Positions 27,254 through 35,487 of a stretch of 64,000 nt of DNA are shown in pieces. Positions within the stretch are counted from its first letter, which is position 1. Each line of letters begins with the position of its first letter. The stretch is from Pinibacter soli. Its GTDB lineage: Bacteria > Bacteroidota > Bacteroidia > Chitinophagales > Chitinophagaceae. Location of the stretch: positions 1,651,174 through 1,715,173 of the forward strand of contig NZ_JASBRG010000007.1 of assembly GCF_029961145.1 (NCBI RefSeq). The letters are read 5' to 3'. A model generated the notes under the pieces. The model saw only the letters and a program-made list of their open reading frames with translations, ran no database searches and was not told the DNA's origin. The translations under genes and the position numbers were made by a program.

Positions 27254-28729
27254 TCAAATAAATTTCTGCAGCAACTCTTTCCAATCGAAATAAAACTTGT
27301 CGAATGTCTTCGTCTCCGTTGGTTCTATCAGTTGCAGCGGCTTCTCATCTGCAAATGCATCCTTAGGCGTGCTGTATGCGCCCACGCCAATACCTGCACC
27401 TATTGCAGCGCCCACGCTACCATCACACTCGTATAATTCGACAGGAACGCCAGTAGCATTTACAAATGATTTTGCAAAAAGATCACTTAAGAAAAGATTT
27501 GCTTTACCCGCACGGATCACCTGTGGATTCATGCCGTTTTCACGCATGATATCCAAACCATAGCGAAATGCAAACGCAATACCTTCCTGCGATGCACGTT
27601 GCACATGTTCCTGCGAATGCAAATTCAAATCGATGTTATGAAAATGAGCCCCTACTATTTTGTTGTTCAGCATTCTTTCAGCACCATTTCCGAAAGGCAA
27701 TACACGCAGGCCGTCGCTACCCGCAGGCGCTTTCTTGTGCGAGTCGTTCATTTGTGAATATGAGATCGCAGGCGTAAATGTATTCTTCACCCAACGGTTC
27801 AGAATGCCTGTGCCGTTGATGCAAAGCAACACACCAAGTCGTTGTTCATCCTCACGGTGATTCACATGCGCAAATGTATTTACACGGGATTGTTTGTCGT
27901 AAGTCAATTCATCGCTCACTCCATAGATAACACCGGAAGTGCCTGCTGTTGCTGCTACTTCACCGGGTTCCAGCACGTTCAACGACAATGCATTATTCGG
28001 TTGGTCACCGGCCTTATATGTCACCGGAATACCTTCTTTTAATGAGAGGATGTGCGCAACGGATGCCTGCAGTTTTCCATGTTCAGAAAAAACAGGATTA
28101 ATAGCAGGAATCACGTCTTTGCTAAAACCGTAGTAATTAAAAACGTCGTCAGACAGTTTGTTTTCTTTAAAGTCCCAGAAAATACCTTCCGACAACGCAG
28201 ATATGCTTGTAGTAATATCGCCCGTTAATTTCATAGCGATGAAATCACCTGGCAACATTGCTTTGTGAACTTCATTATATACGGCAGGTTCGTTTGCCTT
28301 TACCCACGCGAGTTTTGATGCAGTGAAGTTGCCCGGAGAATTCAATAAATGGCTCAGGCTTTTTGCTTCTCCGATTGCGGAGAAGGCCTTATCTCCAATT
28401 TCAACAGCACGGCTATCGCACCAGATAATGGATTGACGCAGCACCTGCTGTTGTTTATTTACCAATACCAAACCGTGCATTTGGTAAGCGATACCTATGG
28501 CCCCTATTTCCTTCGGATCGTATTTTTTTGTTGCGTTTGCTTTTAGAATGGCCTGTTGTACGTGTTCCCACCACATCTCCGGCTCTTGTTCTGCCCAGCC
28601 TGGTTTTACGGAGTTGATGGCAGATTCTGTTTCAGGATATTGCGCTGAAACAATGTTTTTTCTTGTAGATGCGTCTACAACAGACACTTTAATGGAAGAA
28701 GTTCCTACGTCTATTCCCAGTAATAACAT
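27254..28729 (-). CDS. xylB: Xylulokinase
   Basis: FGGY-family sugar kinase phosphorylating D-xylulose to xylulose 5-phosphate. 491 residues. LLLGIDVGTSSIKVSVVD is the first phosphate-binding loop; WCDSRAVEIG and YQMHGLVLVNKQQQVLR are typical of xylulokinases; AGDQPNNALSLNVLEPGEVAATAGTSGV is the central FGGY region; GGxG-like GSVGAAIGAGIG lies near the end. First gene of the xyl unit, diverging from an AraC-type regulator. Confidence 0.96.
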   Translation of the reverse strand: MLLLGIDVGTSSIKVSVVDASTRKNIVSAQYPETESAINSVKPGWAEQEPEMWWEHVQQAILKANATKKYDPKEIGAIGIAYQMHGLVLVNKQQQVLRQSIIWCDSRAVEIGDKAFSAIGEAKSLSHLLNSPGNFTASKLAWVKANEPAVYNEVHKAMLPGDFIAMKLTGDITTSISALSEGIFWDFKENKLSDDVFNYYGFSKDVIPAINPVFSEHGKLQASVAHILSLKEGIPVTYKAGDQPNNALSLNVLEPGEVAATAGTSGVIYGVSDELTYDKQSRVNTFAHVNHREDEQRLGVLLCINGTGILNRWVKNTFTPAISYSQMNDSHKKAPAGSDGLRVLPFGNGAERMLNNKIVGAHFHNIDLNLHSQEHVQRASQEGIAFAFRYGLDIMRENGMNPQVIRAGKANLFLSDLFAKSFVNATGVPVELYECDGSVGAAIGAGIGVGAYSTPKDAFADEKPLQLIEPTETKTFDKFYFDWKELLQKFI

Positions 28730-28815
28730 ATGGCAAACAGTTCAGTGATTCAAATTATTCAATCATTCCGACGATTCGAAATTATAAACCCTTTGAATTT
28801 AAAACTGCTATTTTT

Positions 28816-28845
28816 TTAATCAAAACTTATACAATATTAATCAAA
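28816..28845. promoter_or_regulatory. Candidate operator in the xylB / AraC-regulator gap
   Basis: The nine-base word TTAATCAAA occurs at 28816-28824 and again at 28837-28845, in direct orientation and 21 bases apart (two helical turns). Direct in-phase half-sites are the usual binding pattern of AraC-type regulators. The gap is 155 bases long and serves both divergent promoters. Confidence 0.45.
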
Positions 28846-28884
28846 TTAGCATTTTTTAGTCACCGGAAACCGTAATATTGTATT

Positions 28885-29724
28885 ATGAAGACTTTTATTG
28901 AGAAATTGCCCCTCGCAGTAGATTCTTCGTTCGTCGCAAGAACGCACAGGACTCCCCTTTTTGAAGTTCCGTGGCACCAGCATATCGAGTACGAGTTGAT
29001 TCTTTTTACGGAAGGCGGCGGATTAAGCTTTGTGGGCAATGCCGTAGATGAATTTGAGGTAGATGATATTTTCTTTCTCGGTTCCAACCTGCCTCATACT
29101 TTTCAGAAAAGCACGGAGGATCTCATCACAAGTGCGGTGGTAATTCACTTCAGAGATGATTTTTGGGGACAGGAATTTCTAAATCTTCCTGAAAGTAAGT
29201 CTGTAAAAAAACTGCTCGCAACATCTGCACATGGCATGAAGATAACCGGCGAAACGAAAGCTATACTTAAGCCTTACATTAAAGCGCTGGAGTCTGAAAG
29301 TGGCTTTAGCAAAATTGTTCGCCTTTGTGAATGTTTGCAGGTACTGGCCGAGACGAAAGACTACACACTTGTTTCCACACAACAGATCAAAGCGCTTAAC
29401 CCACATGAGCAAAGGCGCATTGACAATATTTTTCAGTACACAATGGCAAACTTTAAATCACCGATCGAACTAACGGTTATTGCAAATATTGCCAACATGA
29501 GTGTGCCTGCTTTTTGTTCTTATTTTAAAAAACGGACACGCAAAACTTACCTTGATTTTGTGCACGAAATACGCATTGGCTATGCATGTAAATTGTTGTT
29601 GTCAACACAAATGAGCATTCTTGATATCTGCTATGAAAGCGGTTTTGAAACAATCGCCAATTTCAACCGGCAATTTTTAAGAAGAAAGGGAATGACGCCG
29701 GGGAAGTTTCGGAAGAACTATTGA
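28885..29724 (+). CDS. AraC-family transcriptional regulator, probably of the xyl genes
   Basis: 279 residues. The N-terminal cupin-like sensing domain (FEVPWHQHIEYELILFTEGGG, about residues 23-45) would bind a sugar. The C-terminal double helix-turn-helix (about 185-279) includes ELTVIANIANMSVPAFCSYFKK and SILDICYESGFETIANFNRQF, ending in the classic RRKGMTPGKFRKNY. Divergent from xylB, so it most likely controls xylose use. It is not the ROK-type XylR or LacI-type regulator used by many bacteria. Confidence 0.9.
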   Translation: MKTFIEKLPLAVDSSFVARTHRTPLFEVPWHQHIEYELILFTEGGGLSFVGNAVDEFEVDDIFFLGSNLPHTFQKSTEDLITSAVVIHFRDDFWGQEFLNLPESKSVKKLLATSAHGMKITGETKAILKPYIKALESESGFSKIVRLCECLQVLAETKDYTLVSTQQIKALNPHEQRRIDNIFQYTMANFKSPIELTVIANIANMSVPAFCSYFKKRTRKTYLDFVHEIRIGYACKLLLSTQMSILDICYESGFETIANFNRQFLRRKGMTPGKFRKNY

Positions 29725-29748
29725 GAATATTTGAAAATTTTAAAATGG

Positions 29749-29779
29749 GAACGCAGATTATCATGATCGTCATGATTTG
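29749..29779. repeat. One-sided copy of the xyl CATGATT arm
   Basis: GAACGCAGATTATCATG followed by ATCGTCATGATTTG, matching the left arm at 27062 with few changes, 25 bases after the regulator stop. A mirrored arm is not present. Confidence 0.8.
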
Positions 29780-29905
29780 AAAAGACTTTTTTGGAGGTGA
29801 GCGGTAGACTTTGATTCAGCATCGTTGCGTCGCACACGTCGACAGTAGTATTTCTATTGATCAGCCTTTGCGTACTTTGTTTTCCCTTTGCGCCTTTGCG
29901 TAAAA

Positions 29906-30319
29906 TCAACTCTCGCTAAATTCTCTCGACAAATCGTAAAACATTTTTGCGGTATCAATAGAATCCTTGTAGAATACTGGTTTGATCACATATGAATAAG
30001 CCCCAAGACGAAGACATTCTTCTTTTTCTATTGCATTTAAGGAAGTAGAAAAAATGATAACAGGGATATTGATGAATTTATCGTTGCCTTTTAAAAGACG
30101 AAGGATTTGAGTGCCGTTCATCTTCGGCATGTTCAGATCAAGTATTATGAGGCATGGAAGAGAACAACTATAAAAGCTTTGCTCCAGGTAATTCAACGCA
30201 TTTTCACCGTTGTCTTCAAAGTGCAAAAGATCGCTCACACCTATCTCTTTGAATGAATCTTCAATCAAAAAGCGGTCCTCCAGATCATCATCTACCAGTA
30301 AGATTTTTGCCTGCGTCAT
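29906..30319 (-). CDS. Single-domain response regulator (CheY-like)
   Basis: 137 residues, only a receiver domain. Acidic pair in LLVDDDLEDRFLI, phosphoacceptor Asp in LIILDLNMPKMNGTQIL, Ser/Thr in IIFSTSLNAIEKE, Lys in SYVIKPVFY. No output domain. The sub-type resembles stand-alone receivers that pair with hybrid or phytochrome-like kinases in Bacteroidota. No kinase is adjacent. It follows the DUF4142 gene on the same strand after a 36-bp inverted repeat. Confidence 0.93.
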   Translation of the reverse strand: MTQAKILLVDDDLEDRFLIEDSFKEIGVSDLLHFEDNGENALNYLEQSFYSCSLPCLIILDLNMPKMNGTQILRLLKGNDKFINIPVIIFSTSLNAIEKEECLRLGAYSYVIKPVFYKDSIDTAKMFYDLSREFSES

Positions 30320-30329
30320 GTTAAATTGT

Positions 30330-30484
30330 AATTTGAAAATTTGAGGATTTGAAAATTTTAAAATGGGATGTGCATCATTCTATTTTCAAATTCTAATCAT
30401 CCTGCCAAAACGATCTGACCAGTTAGACAATGAATTTTCAACCAAAAGCATTTTCAAATTTTCAAATCCTCAAATTTTCAAATT
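30330..30484. repeat. 36-bp inverted repeat between the DUF4142 and response-regulator genes
   Basis: The arms 30330-30365 and 30449-30484 are complementary at 35 of 36 positions. Words are TTTGAAAA, TTTGAGGA, TTTGAAAA. The right arm ends two bases before the stop codon of the DUF4142 gene. Confidence 0.93.
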
Positions 30485-30486
30485 GT

Positions 30487-31050
30487 TTACTGCTTCCCTG
30501 TAATTGCTTGCGCAGAATCCAAATGTTTTTGCAATGTTGGCAACGTACTTGTTGCAAAATCTTTAATTGTTGAATCTGTTAAATCTGATGAAGCTTTTTT
30601 AAACATATCCACATCTTCTTTGTGATCGTTCAACATCATATCCATGTATTCCTTATCGAAATCCTTACCCATCTTTTTGTTGCACTTATCAATCATTTTT
30701 TGCTGATCATCGCTCATGTTGGATGGCAGCGTGATATTTTCCATCGCAGCACGACTTTTAAGATCATCATTTGCTTTCGAGTGATCATCCACCATCATTT
30801 GACCAAAAGCTTTCACTCTCGGATTAACAGCTTTTTGTGCTGCAATTTTTCCCAGTTCTACTTCCATGATGCCACCGCTGGCGGCTTTCACTGCGAAGTC
30901 AGAAACTGATTTATCAACAGGTTTTATTTCTTTATTTACAGCTTTGGCGCTATCTACAGCGTCTTTATTTTCTGTAGTTGTACCACTGTTACAAGATACC
31001 ATTATAGAAGAAGCGAGGGCAAGGCATGAAGCAAAAACAATCCGTTTCAT
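30487..31050 (-). CDS. DUF4142 lipoprotein
   Basis: 187 residues. Signal peptide with lipobox IMVSC (Cys at about 20), so it is lipid-anchored. The mature part is DUF4142: FAVKAASGGIMEVELGKIAAQKA, VKAFGQMMVDDHSKANDDLK and EYMDMMLNDHKEDVDMFKKAS. The conserved His-Lys/His-Ser helical pattern of this family resembles a ferritin-like four-helix bundle. Role in the family is poorly defined; often in the envelope. Confidence 0.9.
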   Translation of the reverse strand: MKRIVFASCLALASSIMVSCNSGTTTENKDAVDSAKAVNKEIKPVDKSVSDFAVKAASGGIMEVELGKIAAQKAVNPRVKAFGQMMVDDHSKANDDLKSRAAMENITLPSNMSDDQQKMIDKCNKKMGKDFDKEYMDMMLNDHKEDVDMFKKASSDLTDSTIKDFATSTLPTLQKHLDSAQAITGKQ

Positions 31051-31208
31051 AATGTGACTTTTAGGTTTACAAAAAATATTGTACTACCTAAGCATCAAAT
31101 ACTAAGCCCTTGGTAATTATGAGGATAAAGCAACAATTTGAGGATAATATTCTGCACTAGTGAGCACGCAGATGACGCTGATTTAACTGATGAACGCAGA
31201 TTTTGATG

Positions 31209-31375
31209 GCACACGGATGACACGGATTGGACGGATTTACACGGATAGTTAGCTAAAGTAGAATAACTGAGTGTTTAAGGTTGAGATTGACCCTTACACA
31301 TGAACACTCAGTTATTCAGTTATTAAAAAATCCGTGTAAATCCGTCCAATCCGTGTCATCCGTGTCATCCGTGTG
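31209..31375. repeat. Nested inverted repeats of GGATGACAC words around a GAATAACTG pair
   Basis: Outer arms: 31209-31246 and 31330-31375, exact complements over about 36 bases, except that the right arm carries one extra GTCATCCGT word. Inner arms: 31261-31277 and 31301-31317, complementary with one mismatch. Two different word families are therefore stacked in one hairpin. Confidence 0.93.
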
Positions 31376-31393
31376 CATTCTAAAAACAAAAAG

Positions 31394-31410
31394 TCCCGCA
31401 TTTCGCGGGA
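31394..31410 (-). terminator. Terminator of the aldolase gene
   Basis: TCCCGC / GCGGGA stem; on the minus strand it is followed by ACTTTTTGTTTTT, ten bases after the stop. Confidence 0.85.
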
Positions 31411-31419
31411 TCTTTCTTT

Positions 31420-32487
31420 TTATGCATTTCTGTTTATACAGTTCAGATCGTTAAATGCTACTTCCAAACGCTGAATAAAGCTATCCTGGCCTTTGCGAAG
31501 CCATACGCGTGGATCGTAGAATTTTTTGTTTGGCTTGTCTGCGCCTTCAGGATTTCCTAATTGGCCTTGCAAATAAGCTTCATTCTTTTTGTAGAACTTC
31601 AATACACCTTCCCACATTGCCCACTGCATATCAGTATCGATGTTCATTTTAATGGCACCGTAACCAATTGCCTCACGGATCTGATGTTGAGGAGAGCCAC
31701 TACCACCGTGGAACACAAAGTATACAGGTTTTGGACCTGTTTTCAATTCTTTCTCGATGTACACCTGGCTGTTGTTCAGAATTACAGGGCGCAATTCTAC
31801 GTTGCCCGGGCTGTACACACCGTGTACGTTACCGAAAGCGGCAGCAACTGTGAACAGTTTACCTACTTTGCTCAACTCTGTATATGAGTAAGCAACGTGC
31901 TCTGGTTGAGTATATAATTTATCGTTTTCAACACCGCTGTTGTCTACGCCATCTTCTTCACCACCGGTAACACCCAGTTCGATTTCGATGCTCATACCAA
32001 GCGGAGCCATGCGTTTGAAGAATTCAACAGACGTATGAATATTTTCTTCTAAAGGCTCTTCAGAAAGATCCAGCATGTGAGAGCTGAACAAAGGCTGACC
32101 TTTTTCTTTATAGAACTGTTCGCCGGCATCCAGCAAACCACTGATCCATGGCAACCATTTTTTTGCAGCGTGGTCAGTGTGTAACACTACAGGAACGCCG
32201 TAGTATTTTGCTACGTTATGTACGTGAAGAGCGCCAGAAATAGCACCGGAAATGTTTGCCTGAAGTTGGTCATTTGGCATACCTTTTCCCGCCATGAACT
32301 GAGCGCCACCGTTACTAAACTGAATGATTACTGGAGAATTTACTTTGGCAGCAGTTTCCAAAACAGCGTTGATACTGTCTGTTCCAATTACGTTTACTGC
32401 AGGAATAGCAAACTGGTTATCTTTAGCATCATTGTACAATGCTTCCAGTTCGTCGCCAAATAGAACCCCGGCTCTATACTTTTTCAT
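31420..32487 (-). CDS. fbaA: Class II fructose-bisphosphate aldolase
   Basis: Zinc-dependent cleavage of fructose 1,6-bisphosphate in glycolysis and its reverse. 355 residues, matching the class IIA (E. coli FbaA) length. Zinc and phosphate motifs: VVLHTDHAAKKWLPW, SIEIELGVTGGEEDG, AFGNVHGVYSPGN, VFHGGSGSPQHQI and GAIKMNIDTDMQWA. The single-gene unit is followed by its own terminator. Constitutive glycolytic role expected. Confidence 0.96.
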   Translation of the reverse strand: MKKYRAGVLFGDELEALYNDAKDNQFAIPAVNVIGTDSINAVLETAAKVNSPVIIQFSNGGAQFMAGKGMPNDQLQANISGAISGALHVHNVAKYYGVPVVLHTDHAAKKWLPWISGLLDAGEQFYKEKGQPLFSSHMLDLSEEPLEENIHTSVEFFKRMAPLGMSIEIELGVTGGEEDGVDNSGVENDKLYTQPEHVAYSYTELSKVGKLFTVAAAFGNVHGVYSPGNVELRPVILNNSQVYIEKELKTGPKPVYFVFHGGSGSPQHQIREAIGYGAIKMNIDTDMQWAMWEGVLKFYKKNEAYLQGQLGNPEGADKPNKKFYDPRVWLRKGQDSFIQRLEVAFNDLNCINRNA

Positions 32488-32665
32488 CTAAAATTGTGTT
32501 TTTTCGTTTTATACAATTGAGTTTGGTCGAAATTTGTCGGCCCGCTAAGATAAGAAAGTATTCAATTGATAATAAAGATTAAAATTGCGCTTAAACAACT
32601 TGTTTTTTGATTATTATCATACACCCGGCTGATTCAGAATCTAATTGATTTTGCTCTACCCGTTT

Positions 32666-33775
32666 TTATCTGAACACGAAATGCCTTTTGTCTTTCGGAA
32701 TTTGTTGCAGGTTCTTAATTAACTTCTGCTTCATCTGCAGCTTTAATACATCTCCCATTGTTTTGCATTTCAAAAATCGCGGCTGATTATAAAATTCAGC
32801 AAGTTCTGTTTTAAGCTGGTTTATTTTTTCCGGAGGGGCAATATCGTCCTTTACCATAATGTTCATAAGCGCCTGCATCCGCAGTTTTGATGACACCAAC
32901 CTAAAGGTCATCAACGTTCTTTCTTCAGCCTGGTATTGTTCGATAGATTCCTTATTAAGGTATGAAAGGCAAAGTTTAACTAGCTCATAGTTGTCTTTAA
33001 AAAACTGTGGCAGGTACATATTTTTACGGCCTTCGTAACTTTGCTGGTCAAAATCTATCGCTTGTATTTTGTAGTGATAACCTTCTATATCCGGTGTCAC
33101 ATTCACTACAAAATTATAGCTTCGCATGTCGCCGAGAAGACGGATAAAACAATGTTCATTAAACTTCACAAACTCTTTTGCAAAGCGCACTTTGTTTGTG
33201 TGTTCGCCATCTAATTCTCTTTGTATAAAGATATCGCCCGGAATACCGGGAATATGTTGTTCCACCAGCGTATTATAGTTAGTAAAAAATAGTACGCGAT
33301 TAGATGAAAGAATATGCTCAAGCTCCAAACCATAAATACGCGATGCATCTGCCTGCTTTATGTAATAATGATCACAGTTGTCGTTAAACTTATTAATGAT
33401 GCGAATTCTGAAAGGACGGGAATTTCCGAATGGGCAATAATCTATACTTGCCACATCCAGATGATCATTGTAAACATAGTTCCCTTCTATTTTTAAAATA
33501 GCGTAGATTTTTACAAGGCCTTCACGCAGGTATTCCCACTCGCGCATGTCATAGCTCACTCTTTCCCAATGCGTGTCGTTTCCATTTTTATCGAGTAACG
33601 GAATGGAAAACCGGAACAGCAAAAGATCGTTATAAGCGACCGGCAGCGCCACTTCGCGTCCCCACCTGATCAGGTAATCACGCAATTCTTTATTTACGTT
33701 ATATAATTGTTTACGACGTGAAGGCTTGCCCGGTTCCTTCGAGTGCAATATATTTTTATCGTACAGTAAATTCAT
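32666..33775 (-). CDS. Hypothetical protein with a kinase-like residue pattern
   Basis: 369 residues, not recognised by family. No signal peptide or membrane helix. The order of key residues resembles the protein kinase/aminoglycoside phosphotransferase fold: K140 in HYYIKQADA, then a Glu in the following helix (YGLELEH, E151 or E153), a hinge-like TLVEQHIPGIPGD, D216-x4-N221 in LGDMRSYN, and D241-F-D in IQAIDFDQQS. The C-terminal 80 residues are basic and helical. The nearest upstream gene is the BtuF-like gene, 7 bases before, so the two are likely co-transcribed. Treat kinase activity as inference. Confidence 0.65.
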   Translation of the reverse strand: MNLLYDKNILHSKEPGKPSRRKQLYNVNKELRDYLIRWGREVALPVAYNDLLLFRFSIPLLDKNGNDTHWERVSYDMREWEYLREGLVKIYAILKIEGNYVYNDHLDVASIDYCPFGNSRPFRIRIINKFNDNCDHYYIKQADASRIYGLELEHILSSNRVLFFTNYNTLVEQHIPGIPGDIFIQRELDGEHTNKVRFAKEFVKFNEHCFIRLLGDMRSYNFVVNVTPDIEGYHYKIQAIDFDQQSYEGRKNMYLPQFFKDNYELVKLCLSYLNKESIEQYQAEERTLMTFRLVSSKLRMQALMNIMVKDDIAPPEKINQLKTELAEFYNQPRFLKCKTMGDVLKLQMKQKLIKNLQQIPKDKRHFVFR

Positions 33776-33782
33776 TCGTCAT

Positions 33783-34589
33783 TCAATTGTTACAAATTAA
33801 CAAAACTTCCTGAATAAGTCTTTTGAAATACTCAATCGCAGGCAGCATGCGGCTTCCGTACCAACTGAACATTTCGCCGTCAACAAGTTTTATAACAACA
33901 CCGGGCAATTCTTTTTGTAATTCGTCAATGTGTTTTTGTTTGAAAGGATAAGGCTCTGAAGAAAGAAACAACGCTTTGCAACCAGATTGTTTGATGTCCT
34001 CTATAGTTATTTCAGGATATCTTTTTTGCGAAGCAAATACATTCTTAAAACCACAAACATCCAGCATGTTGTTGATAAATGTACCGCCGCCAACCGTCAT
34101 GAACGGATTTTTCCAAATTAGGTAGCCGACAGGAATTTTTGTGGGTGGCGCAAATGAATGCAATTCAGAAAATCCTTTGGCAATAGCAGCGGCTAACTCA
34201 TTTGCAATCACGCCCTTTCCTGTCATTGAGCCAATTTGCAAAATCATTTCGTACGCCGATTGAATATCCTCCACATCGCTTACCCAAACTGGGAATTTGG
34301 TTGACAAATATTCGATCTGTTCTTTTACATTTTCTTCTTTATTGGCGAGAATAAGGTCAGGTTGTAGTTGTTCTATGATGTCAAATTTTACATCCTTCGT
34401 TCCACCTACCCTGTTTTTTGTGCGCAACCAAATTTCAGGATGCACACAAAATTTCGTGATACCTACGACTTCTTCATCTAGCTGTAAAGTATAAAGCAAT
34501 TCGGTTTGCGAGGGAACAAGAGAAATTATTCGTTTGGGAAAATTCAAAAGAGAGATGCTATTACCGGTTTGGTCCGAGAAAGAATGCAT
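33783..34589 (-). CDS. BtuF-like helical-backbone metal receptor, without a signal peptide
   Basis: 268-residue member of the periplasmic-binding-protein type used in cobalamin and siderophore ABC import: FPKRIISLVPSQTELLYTLQLDEEVVGIT, LQPDLILANKEEN, VGGGTFINNMLDVCGFKNVF and ALFLSSEPYPF. There is no signal peptide or lipobox and no ABC permease or ATPase nearby. It may be a cytosolic receptor-like protein with a different job, or an exported protein whose start is annotated wrongly; no usable upstream start in frame is visible. Linked to the kinase-like gene downstream. Confidence 0.82.
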   Translation of the reverse strand: MHSFSDQTGNSISLLNFPKRIISLVPSQTELLYTLQLDEEVVGITKFCVHPEIWLRTKNRVGGTKDVKFDIIEQLQPDLILANKEENVKEQIEYLSTKFPVWVSDVEDIQSAYEMILQIGSMTGKGVIANELAAAIAKGFSELHSFAPPTKIPVGYLIWKNPFMTVGGGTFINNMLDVCGFKNVFASQKRYPEITIEDIKQSGCKALFLSSEPYPFKQKHIDELQKELPGVVIKLVDGEMFSWYGSRMLPAIEYFKRLIQEVLLICNN

Positions 34590-34665
34590 TCAAATGATTT
34601 GTGGCGGCAATTTATGCATTATTGGAAATCAAAAACGTGAAATTGTTGGGGAGGAGCTTTAGTTT

Positions 34666-34698
34666 CCTCCTGCTAAAAAATCTTTAATTAGCAGGAGG
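34666..34698. promoter_or_regulatory. Perfect 11-bp hairpin upstream of the BtuF-like gene
   Basis: CCTCCTGCTAA (34666-34676) pairs exactly with TTAGCAGGAGG (34688-34698) across an 11-base AT-rich loop. It lies 77 bases upstream of the BtuF-like start codon. A leader hairpin with an AGGAGG strand could block or mimic a ribosome-binding site. It does not show the conserved core of a cobalamin riboswitch. Confidence 0.5.
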
Positions 34699-35198
34699 TT
34701 ACTGGATTTCAATTAGTTTCTCGGGACGGATGGACCTGGACTTTGGACTTTAAAAACTTCTACTGGTTTTACGGACTTAGGACTTTTTAGTTTTTCTTGG
34801 ATTTGGATCTTGGTTTTTCTCGGATCTTGGTTTTCGGTTTTAACGGACTTGGACTTATGGTTTCAAAGAAAATTGGATAAAAAGAAAGTTGATTGATACT
34901 GGATTTTTAAATGGTCTTTCTGATACTGGATATTGGAATTACCGTGTTTTAAGCGGTAGGTTTCTCTTGGATTTGGATATTATTGATCTACTGATCAATC
35001 AACTTCTAATGCAAACATACAACCGACCCCGCTCCCCCACAAGAGCACATCTGCTCAATTTGTGTGGTGCAGTAAATACACACATGTAGTAATACAACGA
35101 TCGTATTATTACTAACTTTTTATGTTTTACGGCTAAATAAGTGGATTGAGAGATAAAGAAGGTAGAATGTAATAATACAAAAACCGCGCCATGTAGTC

Positions 35199-35487
35199 AA
35201 TTGAAAGTGGAAAATTGAAAATTGAAAATGAGATTGCTGCAATGCGTGGAAGTCAGTACCCGAGCGGGTTTCGATTAATTTAAAAAATACCCGACAATAT
35301 TAAAAATAGGAAATAGAAGCTGAAATTCATGATCAATTGAAGTCCTTCAGATTGGAATGGCAAAAAAGTGAGCGTTGCGTAAAATCCCCTATAAATAGAA
35401 AAAGCAGCACAAAAGTGCTGCTTCAATATATTCTGAAAACTGACGGGAAAACCGCATTTTCCTATTTCAACTTTCAATTTTCAATTA
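35199..35487. repeat. Weak inverted repeat of TTGAAAA words, touching the rimO stop
   Basis: Left arm about 35199-35230 and right arm about 35465-35487 share TTGAAAA/TTGAAAG words in mirrored order with mismatches. The right arm includes the TAA of rimO. Confidence 0.65.
35402..35423 (-). terminator. Terminator of rimO
   Basis: AAGCAGCAC / GTGCTGCTT, nine perfect pairs with an AAAA loop; on the minus strand it is followed by TTTCTATTT, 62 bases after the rimO stop. Confidence 0.8.

Larger units (their letters stand above)
31051..31419. other. Gap with nested inverted repeats and the fba terminator
   Basis: 369 bases between the DUF4142 and aldolase genes on the same strand. It holds a 38-bp inverted repeat with a second one nested inside (31209-31375) and, at 31394-31410, the aldolase terminator. 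The promoter of the DUF4142 gene should be near 31060-31130, where I find no clear consensus. Confidence 0.7.
34590..35484. other. 895-base gap rich in GGACTT/GGATTTGG words
   Basis: No convincing gene. 34666-34698 is a perfect hairpin. From about 34700 to 34990 the plus strand is full of GGACTTGG, GGATTTGG, GGATCTTGG and ACTGGAT words without a fixed period. 35199-35487 carries a weak inverted repeat of TTGAAAA words. 35402-35423 is the rimO terminator. Two frames of about 65 codons cross these elements and look non-coding. Confidence 0.65.

Noticed and set aside
29718..29909. 63-codon minus-strand frame after the AraC regulator
   Set aside because: Overlaps the one-sided CATGATT repeat and the regulator end; no protein-like pattern.
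34590..34710. Cobalamin riboswitch before the BtuF-like gene
   Set aside because: No conserved cobalamin-box core visible; only a simple hairpin.
34889..35089. 66-codon frame in the GGACTT-rich gap
   Set aside because: TTG start without a ribosome-binding site; low-complexity source sequence.
35280..35477. 65-codon minus-strand frame downstream of rimO
   Set aside because: Runs through the rimO terminator hairpin and begins in a repeat.
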